From Chloroflexi bacterium RBG_16_60_22 (GTDB lineage: Bacteria; Chloroflexota; Dehalococcoidia; Dehalococcoidales; RBG-16-60-22): DNA of 6,986 bases. Below are positions 1-5,118 of this stretch, piece by piece (the first letter of the stretch is position 1; each line of letters opens with the position of its first letter). The stretch lies in NCBI GenBank assembly GCA_001796935.1, contig MGNX01000066.1:1-6986 (forward strand), in the 5' to 3' direction. Position numbers and translations under genes: made by a program. The notes beneath the pieces were generated by a model. That model was not told the origin of the DNA. It was given only the letters and a program-made list of their open reading frames with translations, and searched no databases.

Positions 1-1
1 C

Positions 2-112
2 GTGCTCAAAATCGGCAAAATCGTCATGAGCGGCCAGGGCCAGGAGCTCCTGGCCGACGAGGAAATCCGCAAGGCCTACATCGGGGAGCGCCGCAAAAAG
101 AAACAGCCATGA
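2..112 (+). CDS. C-terminal end of LivF-like ABC transporter ATP-binding protein (5' truncated)
   Basis: An open frame enters from the left edge and ends in TGA at 110-112, giving 36 residues that begin VLKIGKIVMSGQGQELLAD and end GERRKKKQP. The pattern (hydrophobic)-x-x-G-(K/R)-I-V-x-x-G-x-G-x-E-L-L-x-D-x-x-(I/V)-R-K-A-Y-(I/L)-G-E is the normal C-terminus of HAAT-family ATPases, and it is closer to LivF than to LivG, whose end usually reads x-G-E-x-x-x-x-x-P-x-V-x-x-A-Y-L-G. The Walker and signature motifs lie outside the window. The stop codon overlaps the start of the next gene (ATGA), so translation of the permease is probably coupled to this gene and the two share an operon. The ATPase would energise uptake at the cytoplasmic face of the membrane. 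The LivF versus LivG choice rests on a short tail only. Confidence 0.8.
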   Translation: MLKIGKIVMSGQGQELLADEEIRKAYIGERRKKKQP

Positions 113-2031
113 TTGACACGACGCTCATCGGACAAATCCTGGCTAACGGCATCCTCTTCGGGGCGATGTACGGCATCGCCGCGGTGGGGCTCAGCCTCAT
201 CTACGGCACCATGCGCATCATCTTCCTGGCCCAGGGGACCGTCATCGTCTTTTTTTCTTATATCTGTTACTGGCTATTAACCCTGGCGGGCATCGACCCA
301 TACTTATCGCTGCTTATTATCGTGCCGTTGGCGGCATTGCTCGGCATGGGTTTTTACTACGGAATATTCAAGGGCTCGGCCGCCCTGGAAGACCGCAACG
401 TCTCCCTGCTCATCGCGGTGGGGCTGATGTACCTCATGGAAAATATCATGCTGGTCTTCTGGAAGGCGGAACCCCGGGCCATCGTGACGGCCTACACGGA
501 CTGGGTACTCAATCCGTTCGGAATATCGATACAGTTTACCAAGCTGATGGCCCTGGCGCTGGCCATCGCGGCGACCGTCGTCGTCTTCCTGTTCCTGAAA
601 AGGACGAGAACCGGGACAGCGGTGAGGGCGGCCTCCGAGGACATGGTGGCGACCACCCTGATAGGGGTCGACCCCAACTGGGTCAACGCGGCGGCCCTGG
701 CCCTGGGCCTTGCCATGGCGGGGGTGGCCGGGGTCGGCATTTCCACGGTCTACTCCTTTGACCCTATTTACGGTTTTACGTTCTCCCTCAAAGCCCTGAT
801 TGCCGTGGCCCTCGGGGGTCTCGGCAACGTCTGGGGGGCGCTGCTGGGCGGCATCACGCTGGGAGTCATCGAGAGCGCGGCTTCATATTTCATCGGCTCC
901 GGATGGACCGAGGCTATATCCTTCGGGGTATTTTTACTGGTGCTGGCGTTCATGCCCCAGGGCCTCTTCGGCTCCCGGGGAGCCATCCGGGCGGAACAAT
1001 CCAGGCCGGAAGTAATCCCGAAAGACCTCCCCAAGGCGCCGGCCCCGGCGGGCACGGCGAGGGAACACCGGCCCGCATTAGTAAAACATCTGAATAAAAT
1101 CATCGTCGCGGTGGTGATAATCGCCTTCGGCGCCGTGCCATTTTACGTAGATGTTGACCTTTCCTACGCCGGCTATTACCTGTTCATGGTCTTTATCTTC
1201 ATCATCACCGCCCAGGGGTGGAACCTGGTAGCCGGATATACCGGGCAGATAAGCCTGGGCGGGCATGCCTTCTTCGGGCTGGGGGCTTACACCACGTTAA
1301 TTATCTGGTCCCGCGATTTGACCCACACCGGCTACTACTTCGACCCGGTGGTCATGATTCTAAGCGGCCTGGTACCCGTCATCGCGGCCGTCATCATCGG
1401 CCTGCCGCTGCTGTCCCGTCTCCGGGGGGACTACTTTGCCTTCGGCACGCTGGGGGCCGGCCAGATTATCACCGTGCTTATTTTACAGGGCGGGGCTATT
1501 ACCAACGGGGCCGGCGGTCTGCATGTCCCCTCCAGTGTCTACACGTCCATGAGGCCGTACTACTGGGTGGGTTTGGCGCTGGCCCTCTTCGCCACTTTCC
1601 TGGTATTTTTCATCATGCGGTCGCGGATGGGCCTGGCCCTGAGGGCCATCCGGGAGGACGAGACATCGGCGTCCTCGCACGGAGTCGTTATCCTGAGGTA
1701 TAAAATCATCTCCTTTGCCCTTTCGGCCTTCCTGGCGGGGATAGCGGGCAGCCTGTATTCCTATTACCTGCTGGCCATCGACCCTTACTCCGTGATGAGC
1801 CTTAACTGGATTATCTATCCCATCCTTGTATGCGTCCTGGGGGGGGTCGGCACGATAATCGGTCCCATCCCGGGGGCTTTCTTCGTCGGGGCGCTCTTCG
1901 CCTTCGGCAGCATCTACCTGAAGCAGACGCACCCGATACTTACCGGGGCTCTCATAATCCTGGTGATGAATTTTGCGCCCAGCGGCCTTTTAGGGCTGAG
2001 GGATAGGATATCCTTCCGTAGAAGAAGGTAA
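109..2031 (+). CDS. Fused LivH-LivM branched-chain amino acid-type ABC transporter permease
   Basis: This 640-residue integral membrane protein is two permeases in one chain. Residues 1 to about 290 are LivH-like: an N-terminal GILFGAMYGIAAVGLSLIYG segment, the cytoplasmic coupling region RTRTGTAVRAASEDMVATTL near 165-184, ALGGLGNVWGALLGG at 234-248, and the LivH-type end FMPQGLFGSRG at 281-291. A hydrophilic Pro/Ala-rich linker spans about 292-328. Residues 329-640 are LivM-like: WNLVAGYTGQISLGGHAFFG at 371-390, RLRGDYFAFGTLG at 437-449, the coupling region SRMGLALRAIREDE at 505-518, VLGGVGTIIGP at 576-586 and the end FAPSGLLGLRDR. Each half is close to the usual length of the separate protein, so the fusion looks complete and functional. 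The protein would form the whole transmembrane channel of a HAAT importer. The ATG lies in an ATGA overlap with the upstream ATPase gene and has no strong Shine-Dalgarno, which fits translational coupling. The substrate cannot be read from the sequence and could be amino acids, amides or aromatic acids. Confidence 0.93.
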   Translation: MIDTTLIGQILANGILFGAMYGIAAVGLSLIYGTMRIIFLAQGTVIVFFSYICYWLLTLAGIDPYLSLLIIVPLAALLGMGFYYGIFKGSAALEDRNVSLLIAVGLMYLMENIMLVFWKAEPRAIVTAYTDWVLNPFGISIQFTKLMALALAIAATVVVFLFLKRTRTGTAVRAASEDMVATTLIGVDPNWVNAAALALGLAMAGVAGVGISTVYSFDPIYGFTFSLKALIAVALGGLGNVWGALLGGITLGVIESAASYFIGSGWTEAISFGVFLLVLAFMPQGLFGSRGAIRAEQSRPEVIPKDLPKAPAPAGTAREHRPALVKHLNKIIVAVVIIAFGAVPFYVDVDLSYAGYYLFMVFIFIITAQGWNLVAGYTGQISLGGHAFFGLGAYTTLIIWSRDLTHTGYYFDPVVMILSGLVPVIAAVIIGLPLLSRLRGDYFAFGTLGAGQIITVLILQGGAITNGAGGLHVPSSVYTSMRPYYWVGLALALFATFLVFFIMRSRMGLALRAIREDETSASSHGVVILRYKIISFALSAFLAGIAGSLYSYYLLAIDPYSVMSLNWIIYPILVCVLGGVGTIIGPIPGAFFVGALFAFGSIYLKQTHPILTGALIILVMNFAPSGLLGLRDRISFRRRR

Positions 2032-2069
2032 TAGATACGTCAGCCCGGTAAAAACACGCCCGGACAGGG

Positions 2070-2112
2070 AAAAAATTTAACCCCGGTGATTATCGCCGGG
2101 GTTAAATCTTCC
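2070..2112. terminator. Bidirectional intrinsic terminator between convergent genes
   Basis: A 15-bp stem pairs 2075-2089 with 2093-2107 around the loop TTA, with one G-U pair, and its core is CCCCGG/CCGGGG. Read on the minus strand the stem runs straight into a T tract (complement of A2070-A2075), so it is a strong terminator for the binding-protein gene. Read on the plus strand the tail is TCTTCCT, a weaker U tract, but the stem can still serve the permease gene ending at 2031. Confidence 0.85.
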
Positions 2113-2145
2113 TGAGCCTTCAGGGTCAAGTCTAACTAGTTGGAG

Positions 2146-3378
2146 CTATCTGGCATTCCAGGCCGGTGTCCACTGGAGCTTGTAATCACTCACGCCCGTG
2201 GGCCAGACCGGCATCCTCTTACCCTCCATCCACTGGAGGGCCAGGCTCGGGGTCTCGGCGAAGCCTTTATCGTTGTAGGTGACATCGCCCATGGTGGTAC
2301 CTTTGAAGGTGTGATTCCAGGTAGCGTCCCTGACCGCGGTCGAGTCGAGGGTTCCCGCGTTCTCGATGGCCTGGGCGAGGACCTGGACGATGGCATAGTA
2401 CATGCCGATGGAGACAGAGTCCTGGCCGTTATGGGAGTCCCGGTACGCCTTGTCGAGCGCCTCGCTCCCCGGGTAGCCCAGGGATGCCGCCCAGAACCCG
2501 TCATGAACGGTGAAATCGGCGTCAGCCCCGAGGGCTTCTGCATACTCGGTAGGCCAGAATCCCATCCAGCCATGGGTATACTTCAGGTTGAAGTTCTGCG
2601 CCTTCATCTGGCGTATCAGGGTGATACTATCGGGAGGGGTGCCCAGCCACAGCAGGGAGTCGGCGTTGGAGGACTTCATCTTCAGGATGGAGGAGGAGAA
2701 GTCCTTCGAGCCCAGGGTATAGGCATCAAGGTCGACGACTTCGTAGCCGTGCTTCTTGGCCGCGGCCTGAACGCCTTCGCCAAAGATGGCGCCATCCGGG
2801 ATATTCATCACCATGATGGCGACCCGCTTCGGTCGCTGGTCCACAGGCTGTAAATCCCAGACCTGGAAGGGGACCTCGGCCGCGCCGGCCGCGGTGAAGA
2901 ACATGTCCGAAGAGTACTGGAAACCCTGGGCCAAGAAATCGTCGCCCCACCAGCCGCCGCCCCCGGCGTAGTACATCTTGTATTTATCGGCGACGGTGGC
3001 GGCCGCGTTGTTCAGCTTATCGTTGTTGGAACTGAGCACCAGGTCCACTTTGTGCACCTTGATGAGTTTTTCCATGGCGGCGGCGGCGCCGTCCGGCGTG
3101 CTCTGGTCATCTTCGAAGATGAGCTTTACCGGTAGCTTGGCGTTCAGGTCCTTGACGAAGATGCCGCCCTTGGCATTGATATCGGCGACGGCCTTCTCGA
3201 AGGTCCATTTCTGGTCGGCGCCCGTCTGAACGTTGGCGCCGGTCAGCGAATTGACGGCACCGAACAGGATTTCCGTTTTCCCGCCGGCTGCCGGCGCCGC
3301 GGCTTGCTTAGCGCAGCCGGTTAAAATAATGCTAACGGTCAGTATGATTGCAATTGCAATTAAGACTATTTTCTTCAA
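2146..3378 (-). CDS. ABC transporter substrate-binding lipoprotein, LivJ-type (Peripla_BP_6 fold)
   Basis: This 410-residue protein captures the solute for a HAAT-type importer outside the cytoplasmic membrane. Residues 2-3 are Lys-Lys, followed by a hydrophobic stretch and the lipobox L-T-G-C with Cys22 as the lipidation site, then an Ala/Pro-rich tether. The mature part starts TEILFGAVNSLTGANVQTGAD (about 35-55), the usual opening of type I periplasmic binding proteins, followed by a lobe with FEDDQSTPDGAAAAMEKLI (88-106) and a second lobe from about 183. Length is near that of the family. The start codon is TTG: an AGGAGG lies 6 bases upstream and an in-frame TAA precedes it, so no upstream ATG is available. 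The gene converges on the LivHM gene and has its own promoter and leader, so it is not in the permease operon. The loop after the first lobe (SSNNDKLNNAAA at 116-127, then AGGGGWWGDD at 138-147) differs from the Ser/Thr/Ala-rich ligand loop of classic LivJ, so the ligand may not be Leu/Ile/Val. Confidence 0.92.
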   Translation of the reverse strand: MKKIVLIAIAIILTVSIILTGCAKQAAAPAAGGKTEILFGAVNSLTGANVQTGADQKWTFEKAVADINAKGGIFVKDLNAKLPVKLIFEDDQSTPDGAAAAMEKLIKVHKVDLVLSSNNDKLNNAAATVADKYKMYYAGGGGWWGDDFLAQGFQYSSDMFFTAAGAAEVPFQVWDLQPVDQRPKRVAIMVMNIPDGAIFGEGVQAAAKKHGYEVVDLDAYTLGSKDFSSSILKMKSSNADSLLWLGTPPDSITLIRQMKAQNFNLKYTHGWMGFWPTEYAEALGADADFTVHDGFWAASLGYPGSEALDKAYRDSHNGQDSVSIGMYYAIVQVLAQAIENAGTLDSTAVRDATWNHTFKGTTMGDVTYNDKGFAETPSLALQWMEGKRMPVWPTGVSDYKLQWTPAWNAR

Positions 3379-3384
3379 GCTGTT

Positions 3385-3392
3385 CCTCCTTT
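3385..3392 (-). promoter_or_regulatory. Ribosome binding site that fixes the TTG start of the binding-protein gene
   Basis: On the minus strand the sequence reads AAAGGAGG, then AACAGC, then TTG. The near-perfect anti-16S match at 6 bases spacing, with TAA in frame just upstream, decides that TTG at 3376-3378 is the start. Confidence 0.85.
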
Positions 3393-3446
3393 AAAATTAT
3401 GGGGATATCTATAACCAGATTTATTCTGATGATATTTTATCGATAA

Positions 3447-3539
3447 TTCCACCCCCCTTCGCGTTCACTTTGGCGTGGTTCAGGCCGATACCGCCTACGG
3501 ATAAAACCGGTTTCCCGTCTGAACCTGAATTGAAAAATT
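3447..3539 (-). promoter_or_regulatory. Candidate structured 5' leader of the substrate-binding protein gene (class not recognised)
   Basis: The predicted transcript starts near 3539, leaving about 160 nt before the TTG start. Several stems can form in the first part. GGTTCAG at 3477-3483 pairs with CTGAACC at 3519-3525, enclosing a hairpin 3497-3518 (ACGG/CCGT outside, AAA CCGG TTT inside) and an alternative AGGC/GCCT pair at 3482-3485 and 3493-3496. GGCGTGG at 3472-3478 can pair with CCACCCCC at 3449-3456 with one mismatch. Some of these pairings exclude each other, for example TTCAGG at 3479-3484 with CCTGAA at 3524-3529. I compared it by eye with common riboswitch consensuses (cobalamin, SAM-I, TPP, FMN, glycine, c-di-GMP-I, glutamine) and could not match it. 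There is no U tract after the stems and no clear anti-Shine-Dalgarno, so a control mechanism is not visible. It could also be only an operator-rich region. Confidence 0.4.
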
Positions 3540-3545
3540 ACCCCC

Positions 3546-3575
3546 ATTATATATCCGATTTTTTTTAGAAGTCAA
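3546..3575 (-). promoter_or_regulatory. Sigma70-type promoter for the substrate-binding protein gene
   Basis: On the minus strand TTGACT (3575-3570) is followed after 18 bases by TATAAT (3551-3546). The spacer contains a run of eight A. It points toward the binding-protein gene and implies a start of transcription near 3539. Confidence 0.75.
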
Positions 3576-3584
3576 CATTTTTTC

Positions 3585-3620
3585 ACGAAGATTCCCTTCG
3601 TTTCCGGTTGTTCCGGGGAA
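3585..3620. repeat. Small dyads and direct repeat between divergent promoters
   Basis: ACGAAG at 3585-3590 and CTTCGT at 3596-3601 form a 6-bp inverted repeat around ATTCC. It is followed by the direct repeat TTCCGG at 3602-3607 and 3611-3616, the second copy being part of the dyad TTCCGGGGAA (3611-3620). The block lies between the two divergent -35 boxes, where an activator or shared repressor could bind. No known operator consensus is recognised. Confidence 0.35.
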
Positions 3621-3637
3621 TTAACCTCCCGCACCAC

Positions 3638-3666
3638 TTGACAACCCCCATTTTTATCCGTATAAT
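3638..3666 (+). promoter_or_regulatory. Near-ideal sigma70-type promoter of the AbrB-like/arsM operon
   Basis: TTGACA at 3638-3643 and TATAAT at 3661-3666 are both exact consensus hexamers with the optimal 17-base spacer. Transcription would start near 3673, about 58 nt before the ATG at 3732. A promoter this strong in front of a stress gene suggests that it is held off by a repressor; the dyad at 3668-3681 is placed to do that. Confidence 0.88.
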
Positions 3667-3667
3667 G

Positions 3668-3708
3668 TCAGTATATTCTGAATTTTCTGATTATATTTCG
3701 ATTTCAGA
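3668..3708 (+). promoter_or_regulatory. Candidate operator overlapping the transcription start
   Basis: TCAG-TATATT-CTGA (3668-3681) is an inverted repeat that begins two bases after the -10 box and covers the predicted start site. Further CTGA and TCAG half-sites follow in the same AT-rich stretch: CTGA at 3687-3690 and TCAG at 3704-3707, forming with flanking bases TCTGA...TCAGA (3686-3708). Repeated half-sites over a start site are typical of repressor operators. I cannot tell whether the binder is the AbrB-like product, an ArsR-type protein encoded elsewhere, or neither. Confidence 0.45.
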
Positions 3709-3731
3709 CATTCATCACGGAGGAGGTCGGT

Positions 3732-4016
3732 ATGAACCAGAAGGAAACGGAGGGGCCCTGCTGCTCCCCCATCGGGGACAGGCTGGGTGGCTGCAGGATA
3801 GAGGCCGTGGTCAGCATCGACGAGCGCGGCCAGATGGTGCTGCCCAAAGAGATGAGGGACAAGGCCGGTATCCGCCCCGGCGATAAGCTGGCGTTGATAA
3901 GCATGCAAAAGGACGGGAAGACCTGCTGTCTCACCCTGGTCAAGGTGGAAGAGTTCGCCGGCATGGTCAAAGACCTGCTCGGGCCGGTGATGGCCGAGGT
4001 ATTACCGACAAAATAG
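3732..4016 (+). CDS. Cysteine-rich AbrB/MazE/SpoVT-fold protein (HgcAB-associated protein-like)
   Basis: This is a 94-residue protein. Residues 23-58 (IEAVVSIDERGQMVLPKEMR, then DKAGIRPGDKLALISM) are a clear swapped-hairpin AbrB/SpoVT domain, the fold of AbrB regulators and MazE-type antitoxins that bind DNA as dimers. Flanking it are five cysteines: a vicinal pair at 10-11, Cys21, and a second vicinal pair at 65-66, with a C-terminal helix VEEFAGMVKDLLGPVMAEVL. From memory this matches the small family named HgcAB-associated protein in genome annotations; the name comes from proximity to mercury methylation genes and its function is not known to me. GGAGGAGG at 3719-3726 lies 5 bases before the ATG. 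The arsM gene starts 12 bases after the stop, so the two are co-transcribed from the promoter at 3638-3666. A role as a metalloid-sensing or autoregulatory DNA-binding protein is inference from the fold, the Cys pairs and the neighbour. No toxin gene is adjacent, which argues against a MazE-type antitoxin. Confidence 0.88.
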   Translation: MNQKETEGPCCSPIGDRLGGCRIEAVVSIDERGQMVLPKEMRDKAGIRPGDKLALISMQKDGKTCCLTLVKVEEFAGMVKDLLGPVMAEVLPTK

Positions 4017-4028
4017 GAGAGGGGAATA

Positions 4029-4862
4029 ATGAAAGAGACGGACATCAAGAAAACGGTAAGGGAAAACTACGCCAGAATCGCCACGCAGGGAAGCTCCTGC
4101 TGCGGGGCTACGAGCTCCTGCTGTGGTAACAGCACCGGTCTGGCGGAGAATATCAGCAAGAGCGTCGGCTACACCGATGCCGAAATAGCCTCGGCACCGG
4201 AGGGGGCCAACCTGGGCCTCGGCTGCGGCAACCCGGTAGCGCTGGCCTCCCTGAAAGAGGGAGAGACCGTCCTCGACCTGGGCTCCGGGGCGGGGTTCGA
4301 CTGCTTTCTGGCGGCGGACAGGGTGGGAAAAAGAGGAAAAGTCATCGGCGTGGACATGACGCCGGAGATGATTGAAAAGGCCCGGCGAAACGCCGCCGCG
4401 GGCGGCTATGAAAACGTGGAGTTCCGGATGGGGGAGATAGAGAACCTCCCCGCCGCCGATAGCTCCGTGGACGTCATCATCTCCAACTGCGTCATCAACC
4501 TGGCGCCGGACAAGAAAAAGGTGTTTCGAGAGGCGTTCCGGGTCCTGAAGCCGGGGGGCCGTCTCATGGTCTCCGATATCGTCCTGACCCAAGAGCTCCC
4601 CGATTTTATCCGGAGCTCCGTCGCGGCTTACGTCGGGTGTATCTCCGGGGCGCTGCTCAAGCCCGACTATCTGGAGGCGGTGGCGGCCGCCGGTTTCCGT
4701 GACATCGACGTCATCGACGAGACGGTCTTTCCCATCGATGCCCTGGCCAACGACCCCACGGCAGTGGCGATTGCCAAGACACTGGACCTGACCCCGGAGA
4801 AAATCAGCGACCTGGCCAGCACGGTGCTGAGCATCAAGGTCTCCGGGGTGAAGCCGGGGTAG
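4029..4862 (+). CDS. arsM: Arsenite S-adenosylmethionine methyltransferase ArsM
   Basis: This 277-residue cytoplasmic class I methyltransferase transfers methyl groups from SAM to trivalent arsenic, giving methylated and eventually volatile arsines. Motif I is VLDLGSGAGFD at 81-91, the acidic end of strand 2 is GVDM near Asp109, and NCVINLAPDKKKVFREAFRVLKPGG follows at 153-177. The three arsenic-binding cysteines expected in ArsM are seen: Cys66 in LGLGCGNP, Cys154 in SNCVINL and Cys204 in VGCISGA. The 50-residue spacing of the last two equals that of the characterised algal ArsM. The N-terminus adds two vicinal Cys pairs, 24-25 and 31-32, in SSCCG contexts; one may serve as the fourth conserved cysteine. 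The start is ATG with AGGAGAGGGG just upstream, overlapping the previous stop. It is the second gene of the operon with the AbrB-like protein and is followed by a terminator. No arsR, arsC or arsenite efflux gene is present in the window. Confidence 0.95.
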   Translation: MKETDIKKTVRENYARIATQGSSCCGATSSCCGNSTGLAENISKSVGYTDAEIASAPEGANLGLGCGNPVALASLKEGETVLDLGSGAGFDCFLAADRVGKRGKVIGVDMTPEMIEKARRNAAAGGYENVEFRMGEIENLPAADSSVDVIISNCVINLAPDKKKVFREAFRVLKPGGRLMVSDIVLTQELPDFIRSSVAAYVGCISGALLKPDYLEAVAAAGFRDIDVIDETVFPIDALANDPTAVAIAKTLDLTPEKISDLASTVLSIKVSGVKPG

Positions 4863-4887
4863 ATTACCCGATATTATCAAGGGGGTG

Positions 4888-4918
4888 TTTAAGAGGGGCG
4901 CAAGCCCCTCTTTCTATT
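4888..4918 (+). terminator. Intrinsic terminator of the AbrB-like/arsM operon
   Basis: A perfect 9-bp GC-rich stem, AAGAGGGGC (4891-4899) with GCCCCTCTT (4904-4912), is closed by a GCAA (GNRA) loop and followed by TTCTATTC. It lies 28 bases after the arsM stop. The complementary strand has no U tract after the stem, so it acts mainly on the plus strand. Confidence 0.85.
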
Positions 4919-4938
4919 CACTCCCCCTCTCCCGCGAA

Positions 4939-5091
4939 TGTCATTCTGAGGAACGAAGTGACGAAGGAATCCCCGCCGCCACCCCTCGGGTATTATCTAT
5001 TCCCACCCAAGCCGCCCTCGCGGCATACGCGGCTTAGCCCGCAGGATAGCCTCCCCGCCCCACCTGGATTCCGGCTTTCGCTGGAATGACA
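4939..5091. repeat. Non-coding element with nested inverted repeats, MITE-like or dispersed intergenic repeat
   Basis: The stretch is bounded by TGTCATTC (4939-4946) and its inverse GAATGACA (5084-5091). Inside these lie GGAATCC (4966-4972) and GGATTCC (5066-5072), again in inverted order, and a central hairpin AAGCCGC (5009-5015) with GCGGCTT (5029-5035). At the right end, ATTCCGGC-TTTC-GCTGGAAT folds on itself with one mismatch. The left end, TCATTCTGAGGAACGAAGTGACGAAGGAAT in context, resembles dispersed repeats I recall from many anaerobe genomes. No open reading frame of note is seen. It sits between the arsM terminator and the end of the convergent proS gene and may help to end proS transcription. 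Copy number cannot be known from one window. Confidence 0.6.
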
Positions 5092-5118
5092 GAAGGGGAA
5101 TAAAGGGGAGGCAGGCAT

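Noticed and set aside
1218..1703. 161-residue open frame in another plus-strand frame of the permease gene
   Set aside because: It is rich in Arg, Gly, Pro and His, as out-of-frame reads of GC-rich membrane genes are, and the permease frame is continuous across it.
2140..2853. 237-residue open frame on the plus strand within the binding-protein gene
   Set aside because: It is antisense to a complete lipoprotein gene, resembles no family and overlaps the gene's stop region. It is a shadow frame.
3437..3446. TTATCGATAA palindrome in the leader of the binding-protein gene
   Set aside because: A 10-bp AT-rich palindrome is likely by chance and has no partner copies in the window.
3447..3539. 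Assignment of the leader to a named riboswitch such as c-di-GMP-I, cobalamin or glutamine
   Set aside because: Some words such as GGGAAACCGG look familiar, but the required conserved blocks (for example the cobalamin box, or the paired cores of c-di-GMP-I) are absent, so no class is claimed.
3732..4016. Reading the AbrB-like gene as the antitoxin of a MazEF-type toxin-antitoxin pair
   Set aside because: The next gene is arsM, not a toxin, and the cysteine-rich sequence fits the HgcAB-associated type better.
4002..4880. 292-residue open frame on the minus strand over arsM
   Set aside because: arsM on the plus strand has all its family motifs and a ribosome site. The antisense product has no recognisable domain, and its start lies within the arsM terminator region.
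4888..4918. Use of the arsM terminator as a bidirectional terminator for proS too
   Set aside because: On the minus strand the stem is followed by AAACACC, not a U tract, and it is about 200 bases beyond the proS stop.
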